Source: Cryptobacteroides sp963543835 (GTDB taxonomy: Bacteria; Bacteroidota; Bacteroidia; Bacteroidales; UBA932). Taken from it: a DNA stretch of 31,589 nucleotides. Each line of letters begins with the position of its first letter. Position 1 is the first letter of the stretch. The notes beneath the pieces are model-generated. The model was not told the origin of the DNA. It did not search any database and saw nothing but the letters and a program-made list of their open reading frames with translations. Below are positions 19,122 to 27,972 of this stretch, piece after piece. The DNA lies in NCBI GenBank assembly GCA_963543835.1, contig CAUUCY010000016.1, positions 1-31,589 on the forward strand, given 5' to 3'. The position numbers were made by a program, and so were the translations under genes.

Positions 19122-21447
19122 ACAGGGAATAAGGTTTGTCTGTTGCTTTTGTTCCGCGTTTCTTGTCCGGTGTGGAGCCCATTACGAATTCGAGCGTTCC
19201 TCCGTTGACGATGTCGGAATGCGTTATATACATTTTGGTATAGGCTTTTCCGTTGAGCAGGACTTTTTTTACATAGCGGTTTTTGTCGCTTACGCCCTTT
19301 GCCGTAACCGTGAATTTTTTGCCGTCGGGCAGTTTGATGCTTGCGTAAGGAAGATAAGGCGCGCCAAGTACATATTGGTCGGTGCCGGGGCATACGGGAT
19401 AGAAGCCGCAGGCGCTGAAAATATACCACGCGCTCATTTGCCCGCAATCGTCATTGCCTCCGAGACCTCTTATTTCTGGCTTGTAGAAGCGGTTCATCAC
19501 TTCACGCAGCCATTTCTGCGTTTTCCAGGGCTGTGAACTCCATACATACAGATACGGAATATGGTGGCTCGGCTCGTTGCCGTGTACATATCCTCCCATG
19601 AGGCAATCCTCCGTTATGTCCTCGTTATTCTCGTAACAGTATGCAGGAAGCTCGTTTGCAAAGAGCTCATCGAGATTGGCTATGAATTTTTTGTCCCCTC
19701 CCATCATTTCCATTACTCCGTAGACATCCTGGGGGGCGTGGAAAGAGAAGTTGAGGGAATTTCCCTCAATGAAGCCCTCGTCCACAGTCATCTTTATGTC
19801 GAAATCTTTTTTGAAACTTCCGTCTGCATAGCGCGGACGGGCATATCCTATACTCTTGTCGAAAGTGTTTTTATAGTAGCTTGCGCGCGGGAAGAACTCT
19901 TTTGCAACAAGTTCGTCACCCGTGAGGACTGCGCTGCGCCATATTGCCCAGTCGTCATAGGAGTATTCGAGGGTATTGCTGGCAGCAGTTGCCGTCTCGT
20001 CGTAAGGAACGTAGCCGAGGCGTCTGTAGCTGCCCAAAGCTCCGTACCAATCGTTGCGGGCAGTCGTCGCCATGGCTTTGAGTGCACGCTTTTTGTCAAT
20101 GTCCAGAGACTTTGCGATAGCGTCCGCAATTACCGAAACGCTGTGATAGCCTGTCATGCACCAGTTTTCATTCGCCATGTGGCTCCATACCGGAAGCATC
20201 TTTGCCGCGCTCTGGTCGAAATGCGCCAGCATGGACTCCACCATATCCTTTTCCTGCCGGGGTTTTATCAGAGTGAGCAGAGGATGCTCTGCCCTATATG
20301 TGTCCCAAAGAGAGAATACGGTATAATTGGTGAAAGTTTCCGCCCTGTGCAGTTCATGATCGAGTCCTCTATAAAGCCCGTCCGCGTCCTGATATATCGA
20401 AGGGTTTATCATGGTGTGATAGAGGGAGGTGTAGAACATCTGTTTCTGCGCCTCCGTACCGTCAATTTCTATGCAGTCAAGTTCTTTTTCCCATTCATCC
20501 GCGGCTTCGGAGGTTATTTGTTCAAAAGATTTTCCTTCCGCTTCGGCTTCAAGATTTTTCAGCGCCCCCTCGCAGCCAGTAGCGGAGATGGCAACTTTCA
20601 TTGTCAGCTCCCTTTTGCCCGGAAGATCGAATTTCATCCATGACACTATGTCCCTTCCCGCCATGTCGGGGAAGTTGCGCCACTGGGGGAGTTTGTTGTA
20701 GCCGCCTTTGTAGTCCCGGGCGGCGCGCTCCTTGAAACCGTAATCTATAATAGGCCGGGAGAATTTTATTGCAAAATAAGTGTAGTTTGCGCGCGCCCAG
20801 CCGTTTGTTATGCGGCAGCCGGTAACGAGAGTGTCGTTCCAGACTCTGAGTTCGCACCAGAGACTCTTACCTTTATAATTATATATTCCGTGACCGAGAT
20901 CAAGTATGATATGGGGGGCATGTTCTCCTTCCGGGAAAGTATATTTATGCACGCCCACGCGCTTAGTTGCTGTCAGTTGCACCTTTATTCCGCTGTCGTC
21001 AAGTCTTACTTCATAATACCCCGGGCTCGCTTTCTCGCTTGAGTGGGAGAAACGCTGACGATAGCCTTTGTCCGGCTCGTCTTCCGTGCCTGGTTGGAGT
21101 CTGATTTCCCCCGTCCCCGGCATTATCAGTATGTCTCCAAGGTCAGAATGTCCCGTTCCGCTGAAATGAGTGTGGCTGAATCCCACTATGGTTTTGCTTT
21201 CCTGCCTGTAGCCCGAACAGAAATCATAGACCCGGGGCTGGTATTTGCCCGCAATGTTGTGGGGGATTGTGTCTGTGTCCGGACTGAGCTGGACTCCTCC
21301 GAAAGGAACGCATGCTCCGGGGAAGACGTGTCCCATTCCGTCCGTGCCTATTAAAGGATTGACATAAGTTGTTTTGGCTCTCTCCGGAGTCACCGGACTC
21401 AAAGAGATTGCGACTAAAGTAATGAGTGTCAGAAGTGCTTGTATCAT
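19051..21447 (-). CDS. GH92 alpha-mannosidase family protein B
   Basis: A 798-residue secreted GH92 protein with a short hydrophobic signal sequence (MIQALLTLITLVAISLS) and no lipobox. Motifs are 'YVNPLIGTDGMGHVFPGA', 'VQLSPDTD', 'GFSHTHFSGTGHSDLGD', 'TVFSLWDTYRAEHPLL', 'YSYDDWAIWRSAVLTG', 'HGNEPSHHIPYLY' and 'GNDDCGQMSAWYIFSACGFYP'. Glu561 is the expected acid and Asp666/Asp667 the base site. The stretch after the acid reads EGNSLNFSFHAPQD where GH92 A has TEGFTMQYTWTVPHD, so the aromatic QYTW is replaced; specificity may differ. The last 23 codons run through the start of GH92 A, forming a polar C-terminal tail (HNSPAAAPENGSAGKTD). It is first in the two-gene minus-strand operon, divergent from SusC3. 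Confidence 0.94.
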   Translation of the reverse strand: MIQALLTLITLVAISLSPVTPERAKTTYVNPLIGTDGMGHVFPGACVPFGGVQLSPDTDTIPHNIAGKYQPRVYDFCSGYRQESKTIVGFSHTHFSGTGHSDLGDILIMPGTGEIRLQPGTEDEPDKGYRQRFSHSSEKASPGYYEVRLDDSGIKVQLTATKRVGVHKYTFPEGEHAPHIILDLGHGIYNYKGKSLWCELRVWNDTLVTGCRITNGWARANYTYFAIKFSRPIIDYGFKERAARDYKGGYNKLPQWRNFPDMAGRDIVSWMKFDLPGKRELTMKVAISATGCEGALKNLEAEAEGKSFEQITSEAADEWEKELDCIEIDGTEAQKQMFYTSLYHTMINPSIYQDADGLYRGLDHELHRAETFTNYTVFSLWDTYRAEHPLLTLIKPRQEKDMVESMLAHFDQSAAKMLPVWSHMANENWCMTGYHSVSVIADAIAKSLDIDKKRALKAMATTARNDWYGALGSYRRLGYVPYDETATAASNTLEYSYDDWAIWRSAVLTGDELVAKEFFPRASYYKNTFDKSIGYARPRYADGSFKKDFDIKMTVDEGFIEGNSLNFSFHAPQDVYGVMEMMGGDKKFIANLDELFANELPAYCYENNEDITEDCLMGGYVHGNEPSHHIPYLYVWSSQPWKTQKWLREVMNRFYKPEIRGLGGNDDCGQMSAWYIFSACGFYPVCPGTDQYVLGAPYLPYASIKLPDGKKFTVTAKGVSDKNRYVKKVLLNGKAYTKMYITHSDIVNGGTLEFVMGSTPDKKRGTKATDKPYSLYEEVILHNSPAAAPENGSAGKTD

Positions 21448-21451
21448 GTTT

Positions 21452-21483
21452 CAAAGATAAAATTTTATTTTGCAACTCGGAAA
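21452..21483 (-). promoter_or_regulatory. Promoter candidate for the GH92 pair, very close to the ATG
   Basis: On the minus strand, TTTC (21483-21480; one base off the -33 TTTG) is followed after 20 bases by TATCTTTG (21459-21452), a full match to TAnnTTTG. Only four bases separate it from the GH92 B ATG at 21447, so a transcript from here would be leaderless or nearly so. It overlaps the SusC3 promoter on the other strand. Confidence 0.4.
21457..21468. repeat. 12-bp palindrome ATAAAATTTTAT
   Basis: A perfect 12-base palindrome overlapping the -7 element of the GH92 promoter candidate. Being entirely A/T it may be chance in an AT-rich gap, but its position makes it a possible operator half of the divergent control region. 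Confidence 0.25.
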
Positions 21484-21500
21484 TATAATTGCTATATTTG
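21469..21500 (+). promoter_or_regulatory. Bacteroidota-type promoter for SusC3 operon
   Basis: TTTG (21469-21472) lies 20 bases before TATATTTG (21493-21500), matching both the -33 and the -7 consensus in full. The predicted start is near 21506, with a leader of about 30 bases to the SusC3 ATG at 21537. It is the cleanest promoter in the window. Confidence 0.65.
21481..21499. repeat. Inverted repeat AAATATA-N5-TATATTT at the SusC3 promoter
   Basis: Perfect 7-base arms (21481-21487 and 21493-21499) flank ATTGC. The right arm is the -7 element of the SusC3 promoter, so a protein bound here would block that promoter. The A/T composition leaves a fair possibility of chance. Confidence 0.3.
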
Positions 21501-21536
21501 ACCCACTATTTACAACACACTTACTAATTATTTCCT

Positions 21537-24500
21537 ATGTTTAAAAAAGCACTAATGCTGGTCACTGTCTCTATCATGACAGCCTCTTTGGCTTTCGCCC
21601 AGACGAAGACTGTAAAGGGTGTCATAACGGAGCAGGGAACAGGAGAACCTTTGCCGGGTGCCACGGTATCCATTGCAGGATCCACCAAGGGTGTGATCGC
21701 CGATGTGGACGGTACCTACGAAATTCAGGGAGTGAAGCCTACTGACAAGCTTCAGTTCGATTTCTTCGGAAAAGAGCCGCAGACTATTGCTGTCGGCACT
21801 CAAACAATCATCAATGTTCAGTTGAAAGAAGCGGTAAACCAACTCGAAGAGGGAGTTGTCGTGGCTTTCGGCCGACAAAAAAAGGAAAGCGTCATCGGTT
21901 CGATTTCCACTGTCAATGTCCAAAACCTGAAGGTGCCTTCGAGCAACCTTACAACTTCTCTTGCCGGTAATGTGGCAGGTGTCATCGCCTATCAGAGAAG
22001 CGGAGAGCCGGGGCAGGACAATGCGGATTTCTTCGTGCGCGGCATCACCACTTTCGGAGCCAATACGAGTCCGCTCATCCTGATTGACAATATCGAGCTT
22101 ACCGCAACTGACCTCGCGCGTCTGCAACCGGACGATATAGAGAGTTTCTCTATAATGAAAGATGCTACGGCGACCGCCCTTTACGGAGCACGCGGTGCGA
22201 ACGGCGTTATTTTCGTCACAACCAAGCGCGGACAGGAGGGGCCTGCAAAGATATTTGCACGCGTGGAGACCTCGATTTCGCAGCCTACGAGTGTGGTCAA
22301 ACTCGCGGATCCCGTGACTTATATGAAGTCTTTCAATGAAGCCGTCACCACCCGTGACCCTCTTGGGGACATTCCTTACTCATACGACAAAATAGAGAAT
22401 ACCGGCAAGCCGGGAATGAACCCTTATATCTATCCTTGCAACGACTGGTACAAAATGCTCTTCAAGGACTACGCCACAGCATATCGTGCAAACGTATCCG
22501 CAAGGGGAGGCGGTAAAATCGCGCGTTATTATGTAGCCGGCTCTTTTACCCAGGATACCGGTATATTGAAAGTGGACAAACGCAACAGCTTCAACAACAA
22601 TATTGATCAGAAGGCATACAACCTGCGTTCCAATATAGATATAAATGTGACCCCGACCACTAAACTTGCCGTGCGTCTGACGGGCAACTTCACCGACTAT
22701 CGCGGACCTCTTGAAGGAGGAAGCAGGGTTTATGTAGATGTAGTACACTCCGATCCGGTCCTTTTCCCTGCTTATTACCCTGCAGATGCGGACCATGTGG
22801 GTATAAAACATATCATGTTCGGTAACTATGACACCGGCACCTATTATGTCAATCCTTACGCAAATCTTGTAAAAGGATATAAAGACTACCAGCGTTCTCA
22901 GATGATTGCGGCTGTGGAATTGAATCAGGACCTTGATTTTATTACTCCGGGGCTTAAATTCATGACCCTTTTCAATCTTACGCGTCTGTCCGATTTTACG
23001 ATATTCCGCTCTTTCTCCCCCTACTGGTATATGCTGGATTCTTACGACCCGTATACGGGAGAGTATCATACAAGGCGTCTTAATGATGACGGAACCGATT
23101 ACCTCACATATTCGGAGGGAGGAAAGAATGTACACAACACTCTTTATTCTGAATCCCGTCTCAATTATGCCCGGGAATTCGGTCGCAGCGAGCTTACGGG
23201 TCTGCTTGTATTCACGGCTTACGAACTCAGAAAAGCCAATGCAGGTTCGCTCCAGTTGTCCCTTCCGTCAAGGAATGCGGGAATTTCAGGGCGTTTTACC
23301 TATGGCTGGGACAAGAAATATTTCGCGGAGTTCAACTTCGGTTACAATGGTTCCGAACGTTTCTACAAAACCCACCGTTGGGGCTTCTTCCCTTCATTCG
23401 GAGCAGCTTGGGTCGTGTCGAAAGAGCCTTGGTTCAAGTCTTTGACCAAAGTCGTCAATAATTTGAAGCTCCGCGCGTCTTACGGTCTGGTCGGAAACGA
23501 TAAGATAGGTAATGAAAACGACCGTTTCTATTATCTGTCCGAGATGAATATGACGAGCAAGAACAACTCCGCACATTTCGGAGAAGTCCGCAATATCAAT
23601 TTCAAGGGTATAGACGTCGTGAGATATGCCAATAAGGAGATTACCTGGGAGACTTCATACAAAACCAACTATGCGTTGGAATTAGGCCTTTTCAACAAGG
23701 TCAATGTGATTGCCGAATATTTTACGGAGAAACGAACCAATATTTTCATGTCCCGTGCCGATGTGCCTGAAACGATGGGTCTGCAGGCAGGCATTTCTGC
23801 CAACATCGGTGCAGCACGTTCTCACGGTTTTGATATACAGGCTGATTATCAGCAGGTTTGGAGCAAAGATTTCTGGACTTCGGCGCGTGCGAACTTCACC
23901 TATTCCACGGGAGTCTACGATGTGTATGAAGAGCCTAAGTACAAGGAGTCTTACCGTCAGCATGCGGGAAGGTCTGTCAGACAGGTGTGGGGCTATATCG
24001 CCGAACGTCTCTTTATCGATGATGAAGAAGCTGCCAACAGCCCTTCTCAGGCCGATTTCGGTTCCCGTTACGGCGGAGGCGATATAAAATATACTGATGT
24101 CAACGGGGACGGTAAAATCACTCCTGCGGACATGGTGCCTATAGGACACCCTACCTCTCCTGAAATTATTTACGGCTTCGGTGCTTCTCTGGGTTACAAA
24201 GGTCTGGACTTTTCAGTGTTCTTCCAGGGGCTCGGAAGAGAATCTTTCTGGATCGATGCCTCTGACAAGTATAATGTTTCCAGAAATCAATTCGGAACTG
24301 CGCCTTTCGTGAACAATACACAATTGTTGAAAGCTTATTCCGACAGCCACTGGAGCGAAGACAATAAGGATATTTATGCCTTGTATCCCCGTTTCAGCGC
24401 ATACCATAATCTCAACAACTCTGCAGTCAGCACCTGGTGGATGAGAGACGGTTCTTTCCTGCGTCTGAAACAACTCGAATTGGGCTATACCCTCCCGTCG

Positions 24501-24668
24501 AAGATTTCTTCTAAACTACGTATGGAAAGTCTCCGCATATACTTGCAGGGTAATAACCTCTTGTGCTGGAGCAAGTTCAAATTGTGGGATCCGGAGCTTG
24601 GATCATACGGTTTGAACTATCCTATCCAGAGAACTTTCAATATCGGTGTCAATGTTAGCTTTAAATAA
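21537..24668 (+). CDS. SusC/RagA-family TonB-dependent transporter (SusC3)
   Basis: A 1043-residue SusC protein with a signal peptide ending A-F-A before Gln22. It has a carboxypeptidase-D-regulatory-like domain (about 26-97, 'VKGVITEQGTGEPLPGATVSI') and a TonB-box-like segment 'LEEGVVVAFGRQKKESVIGSI' (about 103-122). The AFGRQKKES form differs from the IGYG and TGYH forms of the other two and marks a different subfamily. The plug contains 'IMKDATATALYGARGANGVI' near residue 205, and the barrel ends 'TFNIGVNVSFK'. It heads an operon with SusD3 and two surface glycan-binding-like lipoproteins, divergent from the GH92 genes. A mannose-containing glycan is therefore the likely substrate, by inference from context. 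Confidence 0.95.
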   Translation: MFKKALMLVTVSIMTASLAFAQTKTVKGVITEQGTGEPLPGATVSIAGSTKGVIADVDGTYEIQGVKPTDKLQFDFFGKEPQTIAVGTQTIINVQLKEAVNQLEEGVVVAFGRQKKESVIGSISTVNVQNLKVPSSNLTTSLAGNVAGVIAYQRSGEPGQDNADFFVRGITTFGANTSPLILIDNIELTATDLARLQPDDIESFSIMKDATATALYGARGANGVIFVTTKRGQEGPAKIFARVETSISQPTSVVKLADPVTYMKSFNEAVTTRDPLGDIPYSYDKIENTGKPGMNPYIYPCNDWYKMLFKDYATAYRANVSARGGGKIARYYVAGSFTQDTGILKVDKRNSFNNNIDQKAYNLRSNIDINVTPTTKLAVRLTGNFTDYRGPLEGGSRVYVDVVHSDPVLFPAYYPADADHVGIKHIMFGNYDTGTYYVNPYANLVKGYKDYQRSQMIAAVELNQDLDFITPGLKFMTLFNLTRLSDFTIFRSFSPYWYMLDSYDPYTGEYHTRRLNDDGTDYLTYSEGGKNVHNTLYSESRLNYAREFGRSELTGLLVFTAYELRKANAGSLQLSLPSRNAGISGRFTYGWDKKYFAEFNFGYNGSERFYKTHRWGFFPSFGAAWVVSKEPWFKSLTKVVNNLKLRASYGLVGNDKIGNENDRFYYLSEMNMTSKNNSAHFGEVRNINFKGIDVVRYANKEITWETSYKTNYALELGLFNKVNVIAEYFTEKRTNIFMSRADVPETMGLQAGISANIGAARSHGFDIQADYQQVWSKDFWTSARANFTYSTGVYDVYEEPKYKESYRQHAGRSVRQVWGYIAERLFIDDEEAANSPSQADFGSRYGGGDIKYTDVNGDGKITPADMVPIGHPTSPEIIYGFGASLGYKGLDFSVFFQGLGRESFWIDASDKYNVSRNQFGTAPFVNNTQLLKAYSDSHWSEDNKDIYALYPRFSAYHNLNNSAVSTWWMRDGSFLRLKQLELGYTLPSKISSKLRMESLRIYLQGNNLLCWSKFKLWDPELGSYGLNYPIQRTFNIGVNVSFK

Positions 24669-24675
24669 TGGACCT

Positions 24676-26643
24676 ATGCGTAAGATTTTTACCAAATTTT
24701 TTATTTTTCTCGCGTTGCCGGCTTCATTATTGGGAGTATCGGCTTGCAACAAATATCTGGATGTCGTGCCGGATGACGGTCTTGCATCAATAGAAACCGC
24801 TTTCAATCTCCGCTCTACAGCTATACGCTATCTCGCCACTTGCTATTCCTATATGACCCTGGACGGAATGCCGGGCTCGGATGCTGCGATGATGACTGGT
24901 GATGAACTCTGGGATCTTGACACCCGCGTCACCACCTATGTATATAACAAGAACAGGTCCGGCTTTCCTATAGCCAAGGGTTTGCAGAGCGCATCAATAT
25001 GCTATAACAATGACTGGAAGAGCATGTATGAAGGAATACGCTGTTGTGATATACTTGTGGATCATATCGACAGGGTGCCGGACATGACTGACGAAGAAAA
25101 GCAGCAGTGGAAGGCAGAAGCCTCTTTCCTGAAAGCTTATTACCATTTCAATCTTATACGTAAGTGGGGACCTGTCCCTATTATACGCAAGAGTCTTCCT
25201 ATTGATTCAAGTGTAGAGGATGTAAGGGTTTTCCGCGACAACATAGACGATTGTTTCGACTATGTGCTCGATCTTCTCGAAGAGGCAATGCCTTACCTTC
25301 CTATAATAAATCCTTCCCTCGAAGAATTCGGGCGTATCAACAAAACGGCCTGCGCCGGTCTGAAAGCCAAAGTGTCCGTCTATGCAGCAAGTCCTCTTTT
25401 CAACGGTAACGAAGAGCTTGCCTCTCTTGCGGACAGCCGCGGAGTGAAGTTGTTTCCTGCAAAGACTGAGGCACAGAAGCAAGAGAGATGGAAAAACGCC
25501 ATGACTGCCTGCGAAGAGGCAATAGAAATATGCGAGGAAGCCAACCTCAAACTCTACAATATTTCGGAAGTCAAGAACAAGTGGCGTATGTGCGACACTC
25601 TTGCACGCGAACTTACAATACGCGGAGCTTTCTGCGAAAGGTGGAACTCTGAAATTGTATGGGGAAATACGCAACCGGTATATTCCGCTTTCCAGCAATT
25701 CTGTCTGCCCATTCTGCAAACCGACGGAGGGAAAAAGTACGGAGGTATAGGAGGGTGGAACTTCATCGGCGTGCCTATGAAAATTGCAGAGCATTATTAC
25801 ACCAAGAACGGACTGCCTCTCAAGTATGACCTTGCTTTGAGGAGCAAGAATCAATTTGAAATCAGAAAAGGAGACGAGTCCCATAAGTATTATATAAAAC
25901 AGGGCTACGAAAGCATACAGCTCAATTTCGACAGGGAACCTCGTTTTTACGCTTACTTGGGATTCGACGGAGGTAAATGGCTCGGCCAGCTCGGAGACAA
26001 GTACAATGATCTCAAACCTGACGATGTCTTTACCCTGGAGTGCCGTGCGGGACAGCTTAACGGGAAGACCGGCAAGGAGATGGGTCCGGTGACGGGCTAT
26101 CTGCCTAAAAAACTCGCCCCATATCAGTTGAGGTGGTCGGGTAATGCCAATGCGGCATCCCTGAGTACTTATTGGTACCCTTTCCCTATGATTCGTCTTA
26201 CTGACTTGTATCTGCTTTATGCAGAGGCCATCAATGAGTATGAAGGTCCTGACGGAGCTCATTCAGAGGAACTTTTCAGATATTTAGATGCTGTCCGCGA
26301 AAGAGCGGGGATACCGGGAGTCAAGGACGCTTGGGACAAATACAGCACCAAACCGGCTTATTATAAAGAAAAGTTTCAGATGCGTGAGATTCTTCACGAC
26401 GAGCGTATTAACGAATTCGCTTTTGAGGGACAGCGTTTCTGGGATCTGCGTCGCTGGAAAGAGGCGGCTCAGGAATATCAAAAAGGTATTTACGGAATGC
26501 GTGTTGCAGCCGGAGCGGCAAAGGATTACAATACCAAGACCTTTATTGCTACTCAGAATTTTGTGACCAAAGATTATTTCTGGCCAATATACACCTACTA
26601 CATAGATCGTAATCCCAACCTTGTTCAGAATATAGGTTGGTAA
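24676..26643 (+). CDS. SusD/RagB-family lipoprotein (SusD3)
   Basis: I start at the ATG at 24676, 7 bases after the SusC3 stop, giving 655 residues. That places the signal peptide (ending V-S-A-C, Cys24) correctly; an earlier GTG inside SusC3 adds ten residues ahead of it. SusD hallmarks are 'NKYLDVVPDDGLASIETAF', 'KAEASFLKAYYHFNLIRKWGPVPII', 'KTACAGLKAKVSVYAASPLFNG' and the C-terminal 'REILHDERINEFAFEGQRFWDLRRW'. It is larger than the other two SusD proteins. Long loops in the middle (about 300-450) may shape a binding site for a branched ligand. It should bind the glycan imported through SusC3. Confidence 0.94.
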   Translation: MRKIFTKFFIFLALPASLLGVSACNKYLDVVPDDGLASIETAFNLRSTAIRYLATCYSYMTLDGMPGSDAAMMTGDELWDLDTRVTTYVYNKNRSGFPIAKGLQSASICYNNDWKSMYEGIRCCDILVDHIDRVPDMTDEEKQQWKAEASFLKAYYHFNLIRKWGPVPIIRKSLPIDSSVEDVRVFRDNIDDCFDYVLDLLEEAMPYLPIINPSLEEFGRINKTACAGLKAKVSVYAASPLFNGNEELASLADSRGVKLFPAKTEAQKQERWKNAMTACEEAIEICEEANLKLYNISEVKNKWRMCDTLARELTIRGAFCERWNSEIVWGNTQPVYSAFQQFCLPILQTDGGKKYGGIGGWNFIGVPMKIAEHYYTKNGLPLKYDLALRSKNQFEIRKGDESHKYYIKQGYESIQLNFDREPRFYAYLGFDGGKWLGQLGDKYNDLKPDDVFTLECRAGQLNGKTGKEMGPVTGYLPKKLAPYQLRWSGNANAASLSTYWYPFPMIRLTDLYLLYAEAINEYEGPDGAHSEELFRYLDAVRERAGIPGVKDAWDKYSTKPAYYKEKFQMREILHDERINEFAFEGQRFWDLRRWKEAAQEYQKGIYGMRVAAGAAKDYNTKTFIATQNFVTKDYFWPIYTYYIDRNPNLVQNIGW

Positions 26644-26655
26644 TCTTAGACCATT

Positions 26656-27954
26656 ATGAAAATGAAAACAATATTCAAGCTCATGCTTTCTGCGATGCTC
26701 GTTCTTGCCGCAGTCTCTTGCAATGACGGTGCGAATGAGTTCGGCAGATTGGATAACAGAGACAACAGCCGCCCTATACCGGCGCCCGTGCAGATTGACG
26801 TTTCCGCTGTGATACCGACAAGCGGCGGCGCAATTATCCCTTTCACGATTCCTGACGACGATAATATTGCGGGAGTCTCCGCAAGATATACCCGAAACGG
26901 CGAGGAAATCGTTACCAAAGTTTCACGCTATGTCAATAAAATAGAAGTTGTGGGCTTCGCCGACACAAATCCCAAGACTGTGTATGTCTCGACTTTTAAT
27001 GTAAACGAGAAGTCGTCGGAGCCTGTCGCTGTGAATTTCACGCCTCTTGAGCCGGCAATCAGACTTGCGAAGACCACGCTCTTCCAGTCCTTCGGAGGAA
27101 TACAGGTGCGCATAGAGGGCAATACTCCAAGAGCGGATCTTACCGTGGTTTTACTTAAAGACAAAGACGTTTCCGATCTTGAGAAGCCTTCTTCACAGAC
27201 AAAATGGGAGGATCTTACGGTGATGTTCACGGCTGCTGAGAGCATTACGCTTCCGCGTCGCGGCATAGCTCCCGAGGAAGCTCTTTTCGGAGTCTATCTT
27301 CGTGACAGATGGGGCAATGTATCGGACACCACCCGTGCCGTCCTTACTCCTCTTGAAGAAGTCAAGCTCGACAGGGCTCTGTTCCAGAAAGCGAACGTTG
27401 CCGATGACAACATGGTGCCGAGCAGCAGCAAATTCCCGTTCACGAATCTGTGGGACGGCTACAATGATGACGGCAAGGCCAACTATATCTTTGATTCGAT
27501 TGAACAGCCCATGCCTGCATGGTTTACCATGGATCTTGGAGTGAAAGCCAAAATCAGTCATATCCAGGTTTGGCACCGAGGCCGTGATTATGTCCCATAT
27601 TCTCAGGCTCACCCGCGTCAGTATGAGTTCTGGGGCAGTAACAACCCTACGGGGGAAACTGTAAGCGGCAATGAACACGGCTTTGACAATTCATGGGTCA
27701 AACTCGGAGCTTTCGACCAATTGAAACCTTCGGGCTACGAAAGCGACGGCAGTGTGGGTACAATCACGCAAGATGACCTGCAGTATTGGATGAACGGTTG
27801 TGATTTTGAATTGGATAATGAAAAATTCCCTCATGCTTTTGATGAAATCAGGTATTTGAGAGTTGTAATTATCAATACTTTCTCTTCTTTCGAGTATCAC
27901 GGCAATTCAAAGGTTCAGCTCAGTGAAATCATTCCTTACGGACAAGTACTTTAA
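26656..27954 (+). CDS. DUF4959/DUF5126/DUF5000 surface lipoprotein, probable glycan-binding protein
   Basis: A 432-residue lipoprotein with lipobox A-V-S-C (Cys22), 12 bases after SusD3. Three parts are visible. The first is an N-terminal Ig-like DUF4959 region ('PAPVQIDVSAVIPTSGGAI', about 40-130). The middle is DUF5126-like ('PLEPAIRLAKTTLFQSFGGI', about 131-240). The last is a discoidin/galactose-binding-like DUF5000 domain ('FPFTNLWDGYNDDGKANYIF', 'WFTMDLGVKAKISHIQVWHR', 'RYLRVVIINTF', about 255-432). This architecture is common directly after SusD in glycan loci, including N-glycan and mannan ones, where it acts as a surface glycan-binding protein. No catalytic residues are evident. Confidence 0.85.
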   Translation: MKMKTIFKLMLSAMLVLAAVSCNDGANEFGRLDNRDNSRPIPAPVQIDVSAVIPTSGGAIIPFTIPDDDNIAGVSARYTRNGEEIVTKVSRYVNKIEVVGFADTNPKTVYVSTFNVNEKSSEPVAVNFTPLEPAIRLAKTTLFQSFGGIQVRIEGNTPRADLTVVLLKDKDVSDLEKPSSQTKWEDLTVMFTAAESITLPRRGIAPEEALFGVYLRDRWGNVSDTTRAVLTPLEEVKLDRALFQKANVADDNMVPSSSKFPFTNLWDGYNDDGKANYIFDSIEQPMPAWFTMDLGVKAKISHIQVWHRGRDYVPYSQAHPRQYEFWGSNNPTGETVSGNEHGFDNSWVKLGAFDQLKPSGYESDGSVGTITQDDLQYWMNGCDFELDNEKFPHAFDEIRYLRVVIINTFSSFEYHGNSKVQLSEIIPYGQVL

Positions 27955-27972
27955 TTTTGAATTTTATTATCT

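Noticed and set aside
19561..20643. 360-codon plus-strand open frame opposite GH92 B
   Set aside because: It lies wholly antisense to a gene with full GH92 motifs, has no signal or family pattern, and reflects codon bias on the other strand.
24646..24675. N-terminal extension of SusD3 from a GTG inside SusC3
   Set aside because: The ATG at 24676 directly precedes the lipoprotein signal peptide and follows the SusC3 stop by 7 bases.
25207..26262. 351-codon minus-strand open frame opposite SusD3
   Set aside because: Antisense to a clear SusD gene, with no recognisable domain and no promoter.
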